The notes under the pieces are model-generated. The model did no database searches and had not been told where the DNA came from. It saw nothing but the letters and a program-made list of their open reading frames with translations. 64,000 nt of DNA from Leptolyngbya sp. O-77 (lineage in GTDB: Bacteria > Cyanobacteriota > Cyanobacteriia > Elainellales > Elainellaceae), in the NCBI RefSeq assembly GCF_001548395.1, contig NZ_AP017367.1, forward strand, positions 2,021,001 through 2,085,000, written 5' to 3'. Every line of letters starts with the position of its first letter. Within the stretch, counting starts at the first letter, position 1. Both the position numbers and the translations under genes were made by a program. Below are positions 17,481-27,002 of the stretch, piece after piece.

Positions 17481-17678
17481 TCTCACTTCCCGTCTTTATC
17501 CGTCTTTGGTCACTCTAACGTCTTCCAGCTTCTTAGTTTTGTCAGCCAAATGGGGATGCCAAGTCAGTCAATCTCTGTCGTGGGGCGCGATTCGGCTTCA
17601 AACCTTTGATGGAGGGGTGTTCAGCGGTCAAGGTGATAGGTTGACACTAGCCTTTGATAAACCGAAGCAAGCACTGAT

Positions 17679-19235
17679 ATGCAATACCCTCACTCCACTC
17701 AATCTTTCTGGATTGATTCGACTCAAACTCTTGCGCCTTACGCCAATCTAATTAGCGAAACCTTTAACGGAGTTACGGTCGATGTCGCCATTGTCGGCGC
17801 GGGCATGGCTGGACTGACTGCCGCCTACCAGCTTGCCAAGTCGGGTAAAACCGTTGCCGTGCTTGAGGCAGGAGCGATCGCCGCTGGGGTGAGTGGGCAC
17901 ACCACGGCAAAAGTGACCTCCCTGCACCAGCTCATTTACGCGCAACTGATCAAAGATCTGGGCGAAAATAAGGCGCGGCTCTATGCCGAAGCCAATCAAA
18001 CCGCTGTGGAATTTGTGGCACAACTGGTGGAGCGGGAGCAAATTGACTGCGACTTTAGCCGCCAGACTGCGTACACCTTTGCAGAATCCGCCGACCAACT
18101 CCAGTCCATCCACGATGAGGTCGAGGCGGCACAAACGCTGGGGCGACCTGCCAACTTCGTGACCGAAACGTCGCTGCCATTCCCCATTGCTGGAGCAGTG
18201 GCGTTTAGCAACCAGGCCCAGTTCCACCCGCGCCGCTACCTGGCGCATCTGGCAAGAGCGATCGCCGCTGATCCCAACAACTATATTTTCGAGCATTCTC
18301 GCGTTCTGGAAATTAACGAGGGCGAACCCTGCCAGATTGTGACCGCGCAGGGCACGGTTCACGCTAAGGACGTGCTGGTGACGACGAACCTGCCATTTTT
18401 GGATCAGGGCTTGTTTTTTGCCAAGTCCTACGCCAAGCGGTCGTATATCATCGCTGCGCCGATTGAGGGCGATCGCGCACCGCAGGGCATGTTCATCGGC
18501 ACAGGCGAGGGCTATCGCTCTATCCGCACCACGCCCTATCAGGATCGGCTACTGCTGCTAATCGGCGGCGAGGGTCACAAAACGGGCAGCGACGAGGCCA
18601 CTGAGGAACGCTTTGAGCGGTTGGAGGAATACGCGCGATCGCGCTTTGGCGTGCGGGAAATCGCCTATCGCTGGTCGAGCCAAGATTTCGTCTCGTTCGA
18701 CAAGGTGCCCTACGTCGGCAAGCTCACGCCCATGACAAACCATCTCTATGTGGCGACGGGCTTTAGCCTGTGGGGGATGACCAACGGCACGGCGGCTGGG
18801 CTGGTATTGGCAAACACGATTCTGGGCATCGAAAATCCCTGGGCAGATCTCTACGACTCGCTGCGGGCTACGCCGTTTGTCACCACCGACTCGCTCAAGA
18901 ATAACCTGGAGACAGGGATTCACTGGGTGGGCGATCGCCTCAAAGCGCTCCAGCACCACTCCTTTGATGATGTGGCTGCAGGCGAGGGCAAGCTCATCAC
19001 CATCGAAGGCAAACAGCTTGCCGCCTACCGAGACGAATCCGGACAAATCCACGCTGTGTCCCCCGTCTGCACCCACCTAGGCTGCATCGTGAACTGGAAC
19101 GCCGCTGAGAAAAGCTGGGACTGCCCCTGCCACGGCGGCCGCTTCAGCTGCCAGGGCGAGGTGCTACACGGGCCGCCCGTCGAAAACCTAGAGGTCTACC
19201 CGGTGTCTACCACCGAAACGGTCGGAACTCGATAG
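17679..19235 (+). CDS. FAD-dependent oxidoreductase with C-terminal Rieske domain
   Basis: 518 aa. DAO-type FAD domain with VDVAIVGAGMAGLTAAYQL (~35-53), substrate domain, and a C-terminal Rieske [2Fe-2S] domain (~430-515) with CTHLGC and CPCHGG. Glycine/D-amino-acid oxidase-like proteins fused to a Rieske module occur in bacteria, with undefined substrates. The reaction is probably an amine or similar oxidation, with electrons passed through the Rieske centre. It stands alone, downstream of the decayed IS. Confidence 0.88.
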   Translation: MQYPHSTQSFWIDSTQTLAPYANLISETFNGVTVDVAIVGAGMAGLTAAYQLAKSGKTVAVLEAGAIAAGVSGHTTAKVTSLHQLIYAQLIKDLGENKARLYAEANQTAVEFVAQLVEREQIDCDFSRQTAYTFAESADQLQSIHDEVEAAQTLGRPANFVTETSLPFPIAGAVAFSNQAQFHPRRYLAHLARAIAADPNNYIFEHSRVLEINEGEPCQIVTAQGTVHAKDVLVTTNLPFLDQGLFFAKSYAKRSYIIAAPIEGDRAPQGMFIGTGEGYRSIRTTPYQDRLLLLIGGEGHKTGSDEATEERFERLEEYARSRFGVREIAYRWSSQDFVSFDKVPYVGKLTPMTNHLYVATGFSLWGMTNGTAAGLVLANTILGIENPWADLYDSLRATPFVTTDSLKNNLETGIHWVGDRLKALQHHSFDDVAAGEGKLITIEGKQLAAYRDESGQIHAVSPVCTHLGCIVNWNAAEKSWDCPCHGGRFSCQGEVLHGPPVENLEVYPVSTTETVGTR

Positions 19236-19350
19236 AGAACTCGATAGAGTAAGAAGCAGATAAGAAGCGCGATAAAAGTAAGGTCTCGACGTGCGGTGTA
19301 GGAAGGCTATGCCGCACGTTCTCCATTTGCAGCGTCCAATTATTTATCTA

Positions 19351-20409
19351 TCAATCGGACGGTTGAAACGCAAACGGTGCTGCGGCCACAAACTGACTGG
19401 AGACTTCGCCAGAGAAGATCACCTGCTGTCTGTCGCCCAGATCCAGCGTTCTGACCCCAGAACTAGGCGAAAAGTCTACCTTTTTCAGGTCTACCCAAAA
19501 CACATTGGGCGAAATTGCCGACTCAAAGTAATACAGCTTGTCCTTGTGATCCGCTACGACACGCCAGCGCGTGGTAGATAGGTTAGGTTGATCAGATACG
19601 CTGATGCCATAGGGAACCGACACATTTCGCATGACGCTGAATACAGACGCAGCGGCAATGCGCGGATCGTCAGTTTGGGGAATGGCGTTGATATAGAAGC
19701 TAGCGCGGGCAAAGCGGTCGGTGGCGCGGCTGGTTCCGGGCAAAAAGCTGAGTCCGTCTATCTGTTGCCAATAGGATGTGATCGCAAGCTGTTCTGCAAA
19801 CACTGGCTCGTTGGTCATGACCTGATAGTCGCGGCTGTGGTGAATTTGCAACTCCCCATCTACCCATTCCAGAATGGCGCTGTCGCCCGTTGCATCCGAC
19901 AGAGACAGGTGAATTGTTGCCAGTCGCCCCGGTTGACCGGGCACTTCGCCTGCCCCTACGTGAAACGGGTTAGCGCGGAGATGCTCAACCGCTTCGGTCA
20001 CAGTGGCAAAGTTATCTAGAAAATATTGCGCCCAGATGGATAGCGAAAGGCGCGGCGTTCTGCCGTCGTTTTCGGGATATTTGGACACGGCTAACCACAG
20101 GGCATTAACCACTAGTCCCGGCTCGTTCATGCCGTCTACGGTGGCAATGTTATAGCCGCTGACGACTACGCTGCCGTATTTGGAAGTCCAGCGCATGGAG
20201 GTGGGGCCAGCCGCACCGCTGCGCTCCATGCCCCGTGGAAAAATCCACAAATTGCTGAGAATTTCGAGCTTCCAGTCCATACTGCGCCCGGTGAGGACAC
20301 GCCCTGCGGGGCCTTGATAGACAGCCCGCGTGCAGGCTTCGGCGGGTGCTGCAACGAAGAGCGTTGTGGAGAGTAATAGAGCAAACAGAGCCTTTGGGAT
20401 ACGTTTCAT
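19351..20409 (-). CDS. Choloylglycine-hydrolase-family (Ntn) amidase, exported
   Basis: 352 aa. Signal peptide residues 1-25 (MKRIPKALFALLLSTTLFVA), cleaved after AEA to expose Cys26 as the N-terminal nucleophile (CTRAVYQG). Family motifs include GRSMDWK, GYNIATVDGMNEPGL and WLAVSKYP. Related enzymes split linear amides such as penicillin V, bile salts or acyl-homoserine lactones. The substrate is not deducible. It is divergent from the guanidine locus and shares its upstream region. Confidence 0.85.
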   Translation of the reverse strand: MKRIPKALFALLLSTTLFVAAPAEACTRAVYQGPAGRVLTGRSMDWKLEILSNLWIFPRGMERSGAAGPTSMRWTSKYGSVVVSGYNIATVDGMNEPGLVVNALWLAVSKYPENDGRTPRLSLSIWAQYFLDNFATVTEAVEHLRANPFHVGAGEVPGQPGRLATIHLSLSDATGDSAILEWVDGELQIHHSRDYQVMTNEPVFAEQLAITSYWQQIDGLSFLPGTSRATDRFARASFYINAIPQTDDPRIAAASVFSVMRNVSVPYGISVSDQPNLSTTRWRVVADHKDKLYYFESAISPNVFWVDLKKVDFSPSSGVRTLDLGDRQQVIFSGEVSSQFVAAAPFAFQPSD

Positions 20410-20412
20410 AGT

Positions 20413-20426
20413 GTATCGATCATTAC
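20413..20426. promoter_or_regulatory. Candidate NtcA site GTA-N8-TAC
   Basis: GTATCGATCATTAC matches the NtcA consensus GTA-N8-TAC exactly. A TATCCT -10-like box begins 28 bases downstream, somewhat beyond the usual 22-23. It lies upstream of the guanidine riboswitch, where nitrogen control would make sense, and only four bases from the start of the divergent amidase gene. Not proven. Confidence 0.45.
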
Positions 20427-20663
20427 TAAATTGAACATGTTATGACTTGCGACGTATCCTATCTCGATTGCCCCCTGCGTTTCAAGATCAGCAGACTGCA
20501 AGCCTGAGCGTTCATTTTGGGGGCACCTGTAAAACTTTGCGACTGCCCCATCGCTTCCAATATCAGCAAACGATGACAAGTCCGACCTAGAGCGTATCTG
20601 AAGCTACAAACCTTATCTACTGCTCTTGTTAATCTCCTGCTAACTCAACAAAAGCATTTAGCT

Positions 20664-20800
20664 TCTAGGGTTCCGGCTTGTAGAGCGTTGATTTTAACGT
20701 TCTGCGTAAGCGACTGGTTCAAGAGAGGCAAGCTGGTTTCAGAGCATTTCACCACTGAGATCTCTGCCAGTTCCACGGAGGGATAAAAGCCCGGGAGACG
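20664..20800 (+). ncRNA. Guanidine-I (ykkC) riboswitch
   Basis: Conserved blocks of the class I guanidine aptamer are present in order: CTAGGGTTCCG (20665-20675), GACTGGTTCAAGAGAGGCA (from 20712), and ACGGAGGGATAAAAGCCCGG (20775-20794). It lies in the leader of the guanidine hydrolase gene, as expected for a riboswitch that turns on guanidine use. The 3' part overlaps a terminator stem. Confidence 0.93.
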
Positions 20801-20838
20801 GTTGCCTTGTGCGGCCTGTCTTCTGGGCTTTGTTGTTG
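20788..20838 (+). terminator. Riboswitch-controlled intrinsic terminator
   Basis: AGCCCGGGAGAC (20788-20799) pairs over 12 bases with GTCTTCTGGGCT (20818-20829), with two G-U pairs, and is followed by TTGTTGTTG. The left arm is also part of the aptamer (GCCCGGGAGA), so guanidine binding would compete with terminator formation and let transcription reach gdmH. Confidence 0.85.
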
Positions 20839-20872
20839 CATCCAGATTGAATGAGTGCATTGAACAGGCGTT

Positions 20873-22057
20873 ATGACGAACGAACCCAATTTTCAGGCTC
20901 CCAATTCTTCCAGTTTCGAGGCGCAGCGGGCGCTAGAGCGCGAGGCTCGGCTACCGCTGACGGGCTGGCAGCAGGAAGTGTCCAAGGGGTTGGAGTATGG
21001 GCTGGAGGCGGCAGACAGCATCCGCGATCGCTCTATTCCCACCTTCTCTCGTGGCGAACTACCCCACTATGCAGGCATCAACACCTTTTTGAAAGCGCCC
21101 TACCTGGAAGACGTGCGGAAGGTGGGAGAGTATGACGTGGCGATCGTCGGCATTCCCCACGACTCTGGCACCACCTACCGTCCTGGCACGCGGTTTGGGC
21201 CGCAGGGCATCCGCCGCATCTCCGCCCTCTACACGCCGTATAACTTTGAACTGGGCGTAGACCTGCGGGAGCAAATTACGCTGTGCGACGTGGGCGATGT
21301 GTTTACCATCCCTGCCAACAACGAAAAGTCGTTTGACCAAATTTCCAAAGGGGTCGCCCATGTGTTTGCGTCGGGGGCCTTCCCGATTCTGCTGGGTGGC
21401 GACCACTCTATCGGCTTTCCCACGGTACGCGGGGTGTGTCGGCATCTGGGAGATAAGAAAGTCGGCATTATCCACTTTGATCGCCATGTAGACACGCAGG
21501 AAACCGACCTGGATGAGCGGATGCACACCTGCCCCTGGTTTCACGCAACCAATATGGCAAACGCCCCCGCCAAAAATCTAGTGCAACTGGGCATCGGGGG
21601 CTGGCAGGTGCCGCGCCAAGGGGTGAAAGTGTGCCGCGATCGCGCGACGAACATCCTCACGGTGACTGACATTACGGAAATGGGAATCGACGCTGCCGCA
21701 GAATTTGCCCTAGAGCGGGCCCTCGACGGCACTGATTGCGTCTGGATCAGCTTCGACATCGACTGCATCGATGCGGGCTTTGTCCCTGGCACGGGCTGGC
21801 CAGAACCAGGCGGGCTGCTGCCGCGAGAAGCACTGGCCCTGCTGGGCAAGATCGTCCAGCGTGCGCCCATCTGCGGACTGGAGGTAGTAGAAGTTTCGCC
21901 CCCCTACGATGTCAGCGACATGACGGCGCTGATGGCGACTCGCGTAATTTGCGACACGATGGCGCACTTGGTGATTTCGGGGCAACTGCCGCGTCAGGAA
22001 AAGCCCGCCTACATTCACACCGAAGCAAATATGGCGGTGGATCAGGCGTGGTCGTAG
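20873..22057 (+). CDS. gdmH: Guanidine hydrolase (Ni-dependent, ureohydrolase fold)
   Basis: 394 aa, arginase/agmatinase fold. Metal ligands: GGDHS (~178), HFDRHVDTQ (~200, with DRHVD in place of the arginase DAHxD) and SFDIDCIDAG (~295), followed by GTGWPEPGG. Length and these variants match cyanobacterial guanidine hydrolase (Sll1077 type), which converts guanidine to urea and ammonia with nickel. The riboswitch upstream and two nickel-insertion genes downstream agree. The usual older annotation would be agmatinase. The start ATG at 20873 overlaps no other gene. Confidence 0.93.
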   Translation: MTNEPNFQAPNSSSFEAQRALEREARLPLTGWQQEVSKGLEYGLEAADSIRDRSIPTFSRGELPHYAGINTFLKAPYLEDVRKVGEYDVAIVGIPHDSGTTYRPGTRFGPQGIRRISALYTPYNFELGVDLREQITLCDVGDVFTIPANNEKSFDQISKGVAHVFASGAFPILLGGDHSIGFPTVRGVCRHLGDKKVGIIHFDRHVDTQETDLDERMHTCPWFHATNMANAPAKNLVQLGIGGWQVPRQGVKVCRDRATNILTVTDITEMGIDAAAEFALERALDGTDCVWISFDIDCIDAGFVPGTGWPEPGGLLPREALALLGKIVQRAPICGLEVVEVSPPYDVSDMTALMATRVICDTMAHLVISGQLPRQEKPAYIHTEANMAVDQAWS

Positions 22058-22217
22058 CAGGGGGGAACCTGTGCATGAAATGATGCGCTTAACGTCTGTT
22101 TCTAACGTCTATTTCTATTGTCGTGAAGCGTGTTATGGGGCGATCGCCCTCCCTCTCAATTGCCATCCGTTTCTAGTTCCACGCAGCGTTCTCGCTTTAC
22201 TCCTCCGTTAATCCGAT

Positions 22218-22601
22218 ATGCATGAAACCGACATGACCAAAGCGCTCATCCTGACAGTCAAAGACTGGTGGGAATCGCAGCCCGATCGCCCCACCATTCA
22301 CCGCATCCATCTGATCGTCGGGCAATTTACCTGCGTCGAACCCGCCAGCCTGCGGTTTGCCTTTGAGGTGCAGACCCAAAACACCTTCCTGCACGGTGCA
22401 GAGCTAGCGATTCAGGAAACGCCCCTGATTGCCTTTTGCCACACCTGCCAGCAGGAGTATGCGCCGGAGATTGGGCTGCAATATGCCTGCCCCACCTGCC
22501 ACGCGCCGATGGACGACATCCGCTCTGGGCGAGAACTCAAAATTGACCGGATTGAATACGCCGCCGCCCACAGCGCCGACCTAGCACCCATCGGTAAATA
22601 A
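22218..22601 (+). CDS. ghaA: HypA-like nickel insertion accessory protein of guanidine hydrolase
   Basis: 127 aa. N-terminal MHET with His2, the nickel ligand of HypA proteins, and a zinc site CHTCQ...CPTCHAP (~75-95). HypA normally loads nickel into hydrogenase, but no hydrogenase genes are here. The placement between gdmH and the HypB-like gene marks it as the GdmH-specific accessory protein. The start is the first of two overlapping ATGs (ATGCATG), needed for His2. Confidence 0.88.
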   Translation: MHETDMTKALILTVKDWWESQPDRPTIHRIHLIVGQFTCVEPASLRFAFEVQTQNTFLHGAELAIQETPLIAFCHTCQQEYAPEIGLQYACPTCHAPMDDIRSGRELKIDRIEYAAAHSADLAPIGK

Positions 22602-22682
22602 GGCATTTTGTCTTTTACTGACTCAACTAAAACGCTTGACTAACCGACTCGACACACTCTCGATACCCACCGTTGAACCACC

Positions 22683-23465
22683 ATGCACCTGACCCACGAC
22701 GCTGCAATTGAAATGAACCTGCTCCACGCCAACCAGGCCGGAGCCGACCACAACCGCGCCCATTTTGACGAATGGGGCATCACCTGCCTGAACCTGATGA
22801 GCAGTCCCGGCGCGGGCAAGACGGCCCTGCTGGAGCGCACCCTAGAGCAACTTGCGCCCCAAATCAACATTGCCGTGATTGAAGGCGACATGACCACAGA
22901 ACTCGATGCCGACCGGCTTCGCCAGCATGGGGTTCCAGTGGTTGCCATTAACACCGGGCGATCGTGCCACCTGGACTCGCGCATGGTGGCGGGCGGCATT
23001 CACCTGCTGGAACACCAGTGCAATCCAGCAGCGCTCGACCTGGTGCTGGTAGAAAACGTGGGCAACCTGGTGTGTCCAGCGGAATTTGAAGTGGGAGAAC
23101 ACGCTAAGGTCGCGCTGCTCAGCATAACCGAGGGCGAAGACAAGCCGCTGAAATATCCCATTATGTTCCGCGAAGCCAATTGTCTGCTGATTACCAAGAT
23201 GGATCTGGCTCCGCATCTGGAGGTGGATCTGGAAAAGCTGGTGGCGAACGTGCGCCAGGTCAATCCGCAGGTGGTTATCTTACCCGTTTCCGCCAAAACT
23301 GGGGCAGGGCTGGAGGCGTGGTTTGACTGGGTGCGATCGCAGCTTGGTTCACCGGACGAATCACAGCGTCATTCACTAGGCTGTTCGCAATACCATTCAG
23401 AAAACAAGGTTCAAAACCATTCGCAACACCCTGCGACCACTTCCCCAATGGCGATCGCCCCTTAG
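22683..23465 (+). CDS. ghaB: HypB-like GTPase, nickel insertion accessory of guanidine hydrolase
   Basis: 260 aa. G1 P-loop SSPGAGKTALL (~40-50), metal-site motif VGNLVCPAEFEVGEHAK (~120-137, Cys as in HypB), NKxD-like ITKMDL (~167) and SAKTG (~199). The C-terminal tail (~225-260) is His/Ser/Gln-rich and may bind spare nickel. It hydrolyses GTP to drive nickel transfer with the HypA-like partner. The gene order gdmH-ghaA-ghaB matches the cyanobacterial guanidine locus. Confidence 0.88.
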   Translation: MHLTHDAAIEMNLLHANQAGADHNRAHFDEWGITCLNLMSSPGAGKTALLERTLEQLAPQINIAVIEGDMTTELDADRLRQHGVPVVAINTGRSCHLDSRMVAGGIHLLEHQCNPAALDLVLVENVGNLVCPAEFEVGEHAKVALLSITEGEDKPLKYPIMFREANCLLITKMDLAPHLEVDLEKLVANVRQVNPQVVILPVSAKTGAGLEAWFDWVRSQLGSPDESQRHSLGCSQYHSENKVQNHSQHPATTSPMAIAP

Positions 23466-23667
23466 CAGATTTTGCGCTCAGGGACTTGATTTAGGGTATT
23501 GCATCAGGCGTGCATCGACGCACACAAAAGGTAGCAGTGGAGGTGGGGGACACCTCCGGCCAGAGACATGACCCCGCCCCAACTGGCTCCCAGATCGACC
23601 GAAACCAAATCGATGACAGCTTAATCCACTGTCAACCGTTCACTCTATCGACCAGGAACAACTCATT

Positions 23668-25170
23668 ATGGCAGAACATATCTTTTTCTGGGGGATTATC
23701 GTATTCCTCCTGGGAACTTTGGGCGTTGGTGTTTGGGCCTCCAAACAGATCAAAGGCGACAGCGTCAATTATCTCGTTGCAGGGCGAGGACTCGTCTTGC
23801 CCCTGGCGGCGGCAACCCTCATGGCCCAGTCTGTGGACTCAAACGCCACAATGGGCAACATGGATCTTTCGTCCCAGTTTGGCTTTTGGGCGGGCGCGTC
23901 CCTACCGCTGGGGCTGGCGCTCTGCCTGTTTCTCACGGCGCTGTTTTTTGCCAAGCCGATGAACCGCATGAAGCTAATCACGCTGCCCGATTTCTATCGA
24001 GTCAAGTATGGTCGGCGCGTTGAGATCGTCGCCTCGGTGATCATGGTGCTGAGCTTTGCCTTTTTGTTGGCGGGCAACTTGGTGGCGGGCGGCTTCTTGT
24101 TTCAGGGATTTTTGGGTACCAGCTACACAGCCGGCGTGCTGCTGATTGCCACCATTGTCTTTGCCTACACGGCTAGCGGCGGGCTGTTTGCCGTAGCCTA
24201 CACAGACGCAATTCAGGTGGCGATCGCCTTCTTGGGAACCCTGGCGCTGTTGGGCTTTATGAGCAGCAGCTTTGGGCTAAACGTGCCCGAAGGCATGGGG
24301 CCGCTGGCCCTGGGACAGTTGACAGACCCCGGACAGGGAGCCGCCGTGAACTGGGCTACCCTGCTGGCGCTGGGGCTGGGCGATATTGTGGCGATCGACT
24401 TTATGGCGCGGGTCTTTGCCGCCGACAGCCCCGAAACGGCTCAGCGGGCCTGCTTAATTGGCTCTCTAGGGACAGTAATCATCGGCGTTCCCTTTGCGAT
24501 GATGGCGTTGGGCGCACCGGGCATCCTGGCAGGATTGGGTGTGGAATCGGACGGTCCCATCCTGCTGTCGCTCCTCAAAAACGTGGCACCGCCCCTGCTC
24601 AGCCTGCTGGTCATCGCTGCGATTCTATCTGCGTCTCTCTCCACCGCCGATGGCGCAATTTTGGGAACCTCGTCGGTAATTGCCCACAACATTCTGGGCA
24701 TTCGCCACACCGACCACAACGCCGGGGGCGATCGCCTGCTGGCTCTTACCCGAACAATGGCACTGGTCATCACCATCCTGGGCGTAATCTTTGCCCTGCT
24801 AGTACCCCAAACGGGCATCTTACTGCTGCTGGCGTTTGACCTAGGCTTTGCGGGGCTGCTGGTGCCGCTGGCGGGCGGGCTATATTGGCCCAAAGCGACC
24901 CGCTACGGCGCAATGGCCTGCATTTTAGTGGGCACGGCGGCGCGACTGCTGTTTTTTGTGCTGATGCCCACCATGTTTGGCGCAGACAACACGTTGCTCT
25001 ACATTCCCAACCCTATCTTCACCGCCGACTTTGACGGATTCCCCACGCTGATCAGCCCGCTGCTGGGGCTAGCCGCCTTTGTGATCGTGTCGCTGATGAC
25101 CCAGCGCAGTCGCGGCGCAGCGCCCGAAGTTGTTGAATTGGAGGCTATGCAGCCCGTTGAGCGGTCGTAG
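23668..25170 (+). CDS. Sodium:solute symporter (SSS family)
   Basis: 500 aa with about 13 membrane helices. SSS features include the N-terminal FWGIIVFLLGTLGVGVWASK, then VAGRGLVLPLAAATLMAQSVD and YTASGGLFAVAYTDAIQ. It follows ghaB by ~200 bases on the same strand and before an unrelated element, so a role in guanidine or urea uptake is plausible but inferred. Related SSS proteins carry urea, acetate, proline or polyols; the substrate cannot be read from sequence. Confidence 0.85.
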   Translation: MAEHIFFWGIIVFLLGTLGVGVWASKQIKGDSVNYLVAGRGLVLPLAAATLMAQSVDSNATMGNMDLSSQFGFWAGASLPLGLALCLFLTALFFAKPMNRMKLITLPDFYRVKYGRRVEIVASVIMVLSFAFLLAGNLVAGGFLFQGFLGTSYTAGVLLIATIVFAYTASGGLFAVAYTDAIQVAIAFLGTLALLGFMSSSFGLNVPEGMGPLALGQLTDPGQGAAVNWATLLALGLGDIVAIDFMARVFAADSPETAQRACLIGSLGTVIIGVPFAMMALGAPGILAGLGVESDGPILLSLLKNVAPPLLSLLVIAAILSASLSTADGAILGTSSVIAHNILGIRHTDHNAGGDRLLALTRTMALVITILGVIFALLVPQTGILLLLAFDLGFAGLLVPLAGGLYWPKATRYGAMACILVGTAARLLFFVLMPTMFGADNTLLYIPNPIFTADFDGFPTLISPLLGLAAFVIVSLMTQRSRGAAPEVVELEAMQPVERS

Positions 25171-25330
25171 AGTAAAAAACGAAGAACGAAGAACGAAAAA
25201 CGAAGAGGGGAAAAGGCGTGCTAAGGGGGTGGAGAGTTGACGGGTTGGGATAGGCGGGTTGGGATAATGGAGGGAATCTTCGGACGCAATCTCGCAATTC
25301 CACCCCTCGATTCCTCCATCCCCCCGCCCC

Positions 25331-25609
25331 ATGCCCTACCAAGTCCTCGTCTGCCAGAGCAACGCCTGTCGCAAGGCAAAAGCGCAGCAAGTGCTGGCGG
25401 CATTTCGAGCGGCGAGTTTAGAGGGAATCGAGGGGGTAGAAGTAGTGGCGAGCGGCTGTTTGGGGCAGTGCGGCAACGGGCCGATGGTGCTGGTGTTGCC
25501 AGACGAGGTGTGGTATTGGCGCGTGCTGCCAGAGGAAGTGGGGGCGATCGCCCATCAGCATCTCCAGTTGGGGCAACCCGTCGAAGCGATGCGCCTGCGT
25601 GGGGTATAA
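25331..25609 (+). CDS. Thioredoxin-like [2Fe-2S] ferredoxin
   Basis: 92 aa. Cys pair VCQSNAC (8 and 13) and GCLGQCGNGP (~43-47) give the four-Cys thioredoxin-fold ferredoxin pattern (NuoE/bidirectional-hydrogenase-subunit type). Small soluble electron carrier, partner unknown. It follows the symporter after a purine-rich spacer and may end the guanidine operon. The gene stops just before the IS. Confidence 0.85.
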   Translation: MPYQVLVCQSNACRKAKAQQVLAAFRAASLEGIEGVEVVASGCLGQCGNGPMVLVLPDEVWYWRVLPEEVGAIAHQHLQLGQPVEAMRLRGV

Positions 25610-25650
25610 AGGGAAAAAAAGAAAAAACGAAAAACGAAGAACGAAAACCG

Positions 25651-26988
25651 GAGAGTGTCAATTTTTTTGTGTAAGGCTTAGAACTGAGGAAAGCGATCGG
25701 GGAACTCAATGGCAAAACGCATGAGTGCTGCTTTCCAATCGCGGATCGGCATCGTCCACTTTTTGGCAATATTGTTAAGCGCCAAGTAGAGCAGCTTGTA
25801 GACCGATTCCTATTGGGGAAGCATCCCTTTGTCTTGAGCACCTTACGCAACGAGCGATTGAGCGACTCGATTGCATTGGTGGTGTAAATCACTTTGCGAA
25901 TGTCTGGTGGATAGTCAAAGAAGGGGATGATGTTGTTCCAGTGACGCAACCAGATCTGGGAAATCGTGGGATAGAGCCTGTCCCACTTATCAGCGAAGTT
26001 TTCTAGTGCGGTCTCAGCCTCCTCTACCGTGGCCGCTTGATAAATCGGCTTGAGGTCGGCAATGACTTCGGCTTGGCTGCCCCAGGGCACATAGCGCAAA
26101 GAGTTGCGAATCAGATGCACGATACACAACTGCACTCGTGTTTTGGGAAAGACCGCTGCAATCGCATCGGGGAAGCCTTTGAGTCCATCTACACAGGCGA
26201 TGAAAATGTCTTCTACGCCGCGATTCTTGAGGTCGGTCAGCACTTTGAGCCAAAACTTTGCCCCTTCATTGGCAGACATCCATAGCCCTAGGACTTCCTT
26301 AATCCCGTCAAGCGTTACACCTAAGACAACGTAAACGGCATGATTGCTCACCCGCCCGTCTTCTCGCACATGAACGTGAATGGCATCGAGGTAAACAATC
26401 GGATACAGCTTAGCCAGCGGGCGGTTCTGCCACTGACGCACCTCGTCACTGACCGCATCGGGTGACTTGGCTAATCAACGTGGGAGAAACCTCCACCCCA
26501 TAGAGTTCCTCCAGTTGCGCTTGAATATCTCGAGTGCTCAAGCCTCGGGCATACATTGCCATGATTTTGTCATCCAGCCCACTCAAGCGTCGCTCTCCTT
26601 TGGGCACCAAAATCGGCTCAAAGGTGCTGTTACGGTCGCGGGGAATCGAGAGTGCCAATTCTCCACAGTCTGCTTTGACGGTTTTAGAGGAGTACCCGTT
26701 ACGACTATTGCGACGCTTGCTGGAACTGGTTTCTTCAGGAGGCGGAGCTTGGACTTCGGTTTCCAGGTGATGGCTCAATTCTGCTTGCAGTGCTCGTTCC
26801 ACCAGTCGTTTGGTCAGTTGTTTGAGCAGTCCTTGTTCTCCCAGGATTTGCTCGGGGGTGGAGTAATCGGCAAGCAGCTCATCCAGCAGGTGGTCTACTT
26901 TATCTTGGGGGCGACGACGGCGAGGCATGGGCGGTCTCCTGATGTTTGAACTAATTTTGACCGCTTACACAAAATAATTTACAGTCTC
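25651..26988 (-). mobile_element. IS256-family insertion sequence, copy A
   Basis: 1338 bases. Imperfect terminal inverted repeats GAGAGTGTCAATTTTTTTG (left) and, on the other strand, GAGACTGTAAATTATTTTG (right). AAAACCG flanks both sides (25644-25650, 26989-26995), a 7-8 bp target duplication. It inserted in a purine-rich low-complexity tract between the 2Fe-2S gene and the acyltransferase. Nearly identical to copy B at 61295-62630 but on the opposite strand. Confidence 0.93.
25678..26928 (-). pseudogene. IS256-family (mutator-type) transposase, frameshifted
   Basis: Reading starts at MPRRRRPQDKVDHLL (ATG at 26928). DDE triad context: YPIVYLDAIHVHVRE, FIACVDGLKGFPDAI and TTNAIESLNRSLRKV, plus KTRVQLCIVHLIRNSLRY. 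An extra G near 26461 shifts frame after LISQVT, and a missing base near 25811 shifts it again after KGCFPN. The C-terminus AKKWTMPIRDWKAAL and the stop at 25678 are intact, unlike copy B. As written it gives no full transposase. Confidence 0.9.
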
Positions 26989-27002
26989 AAAACCGAAAAA
27001 CA

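Noticed and set aside
22218..23465. HypA/HypB as hydrogenase maturation genes
   Set aside because: No hydrogenase or other hyp genes are present and the pair directly follows the guanidine hydrolase gene, where such helpers are known.
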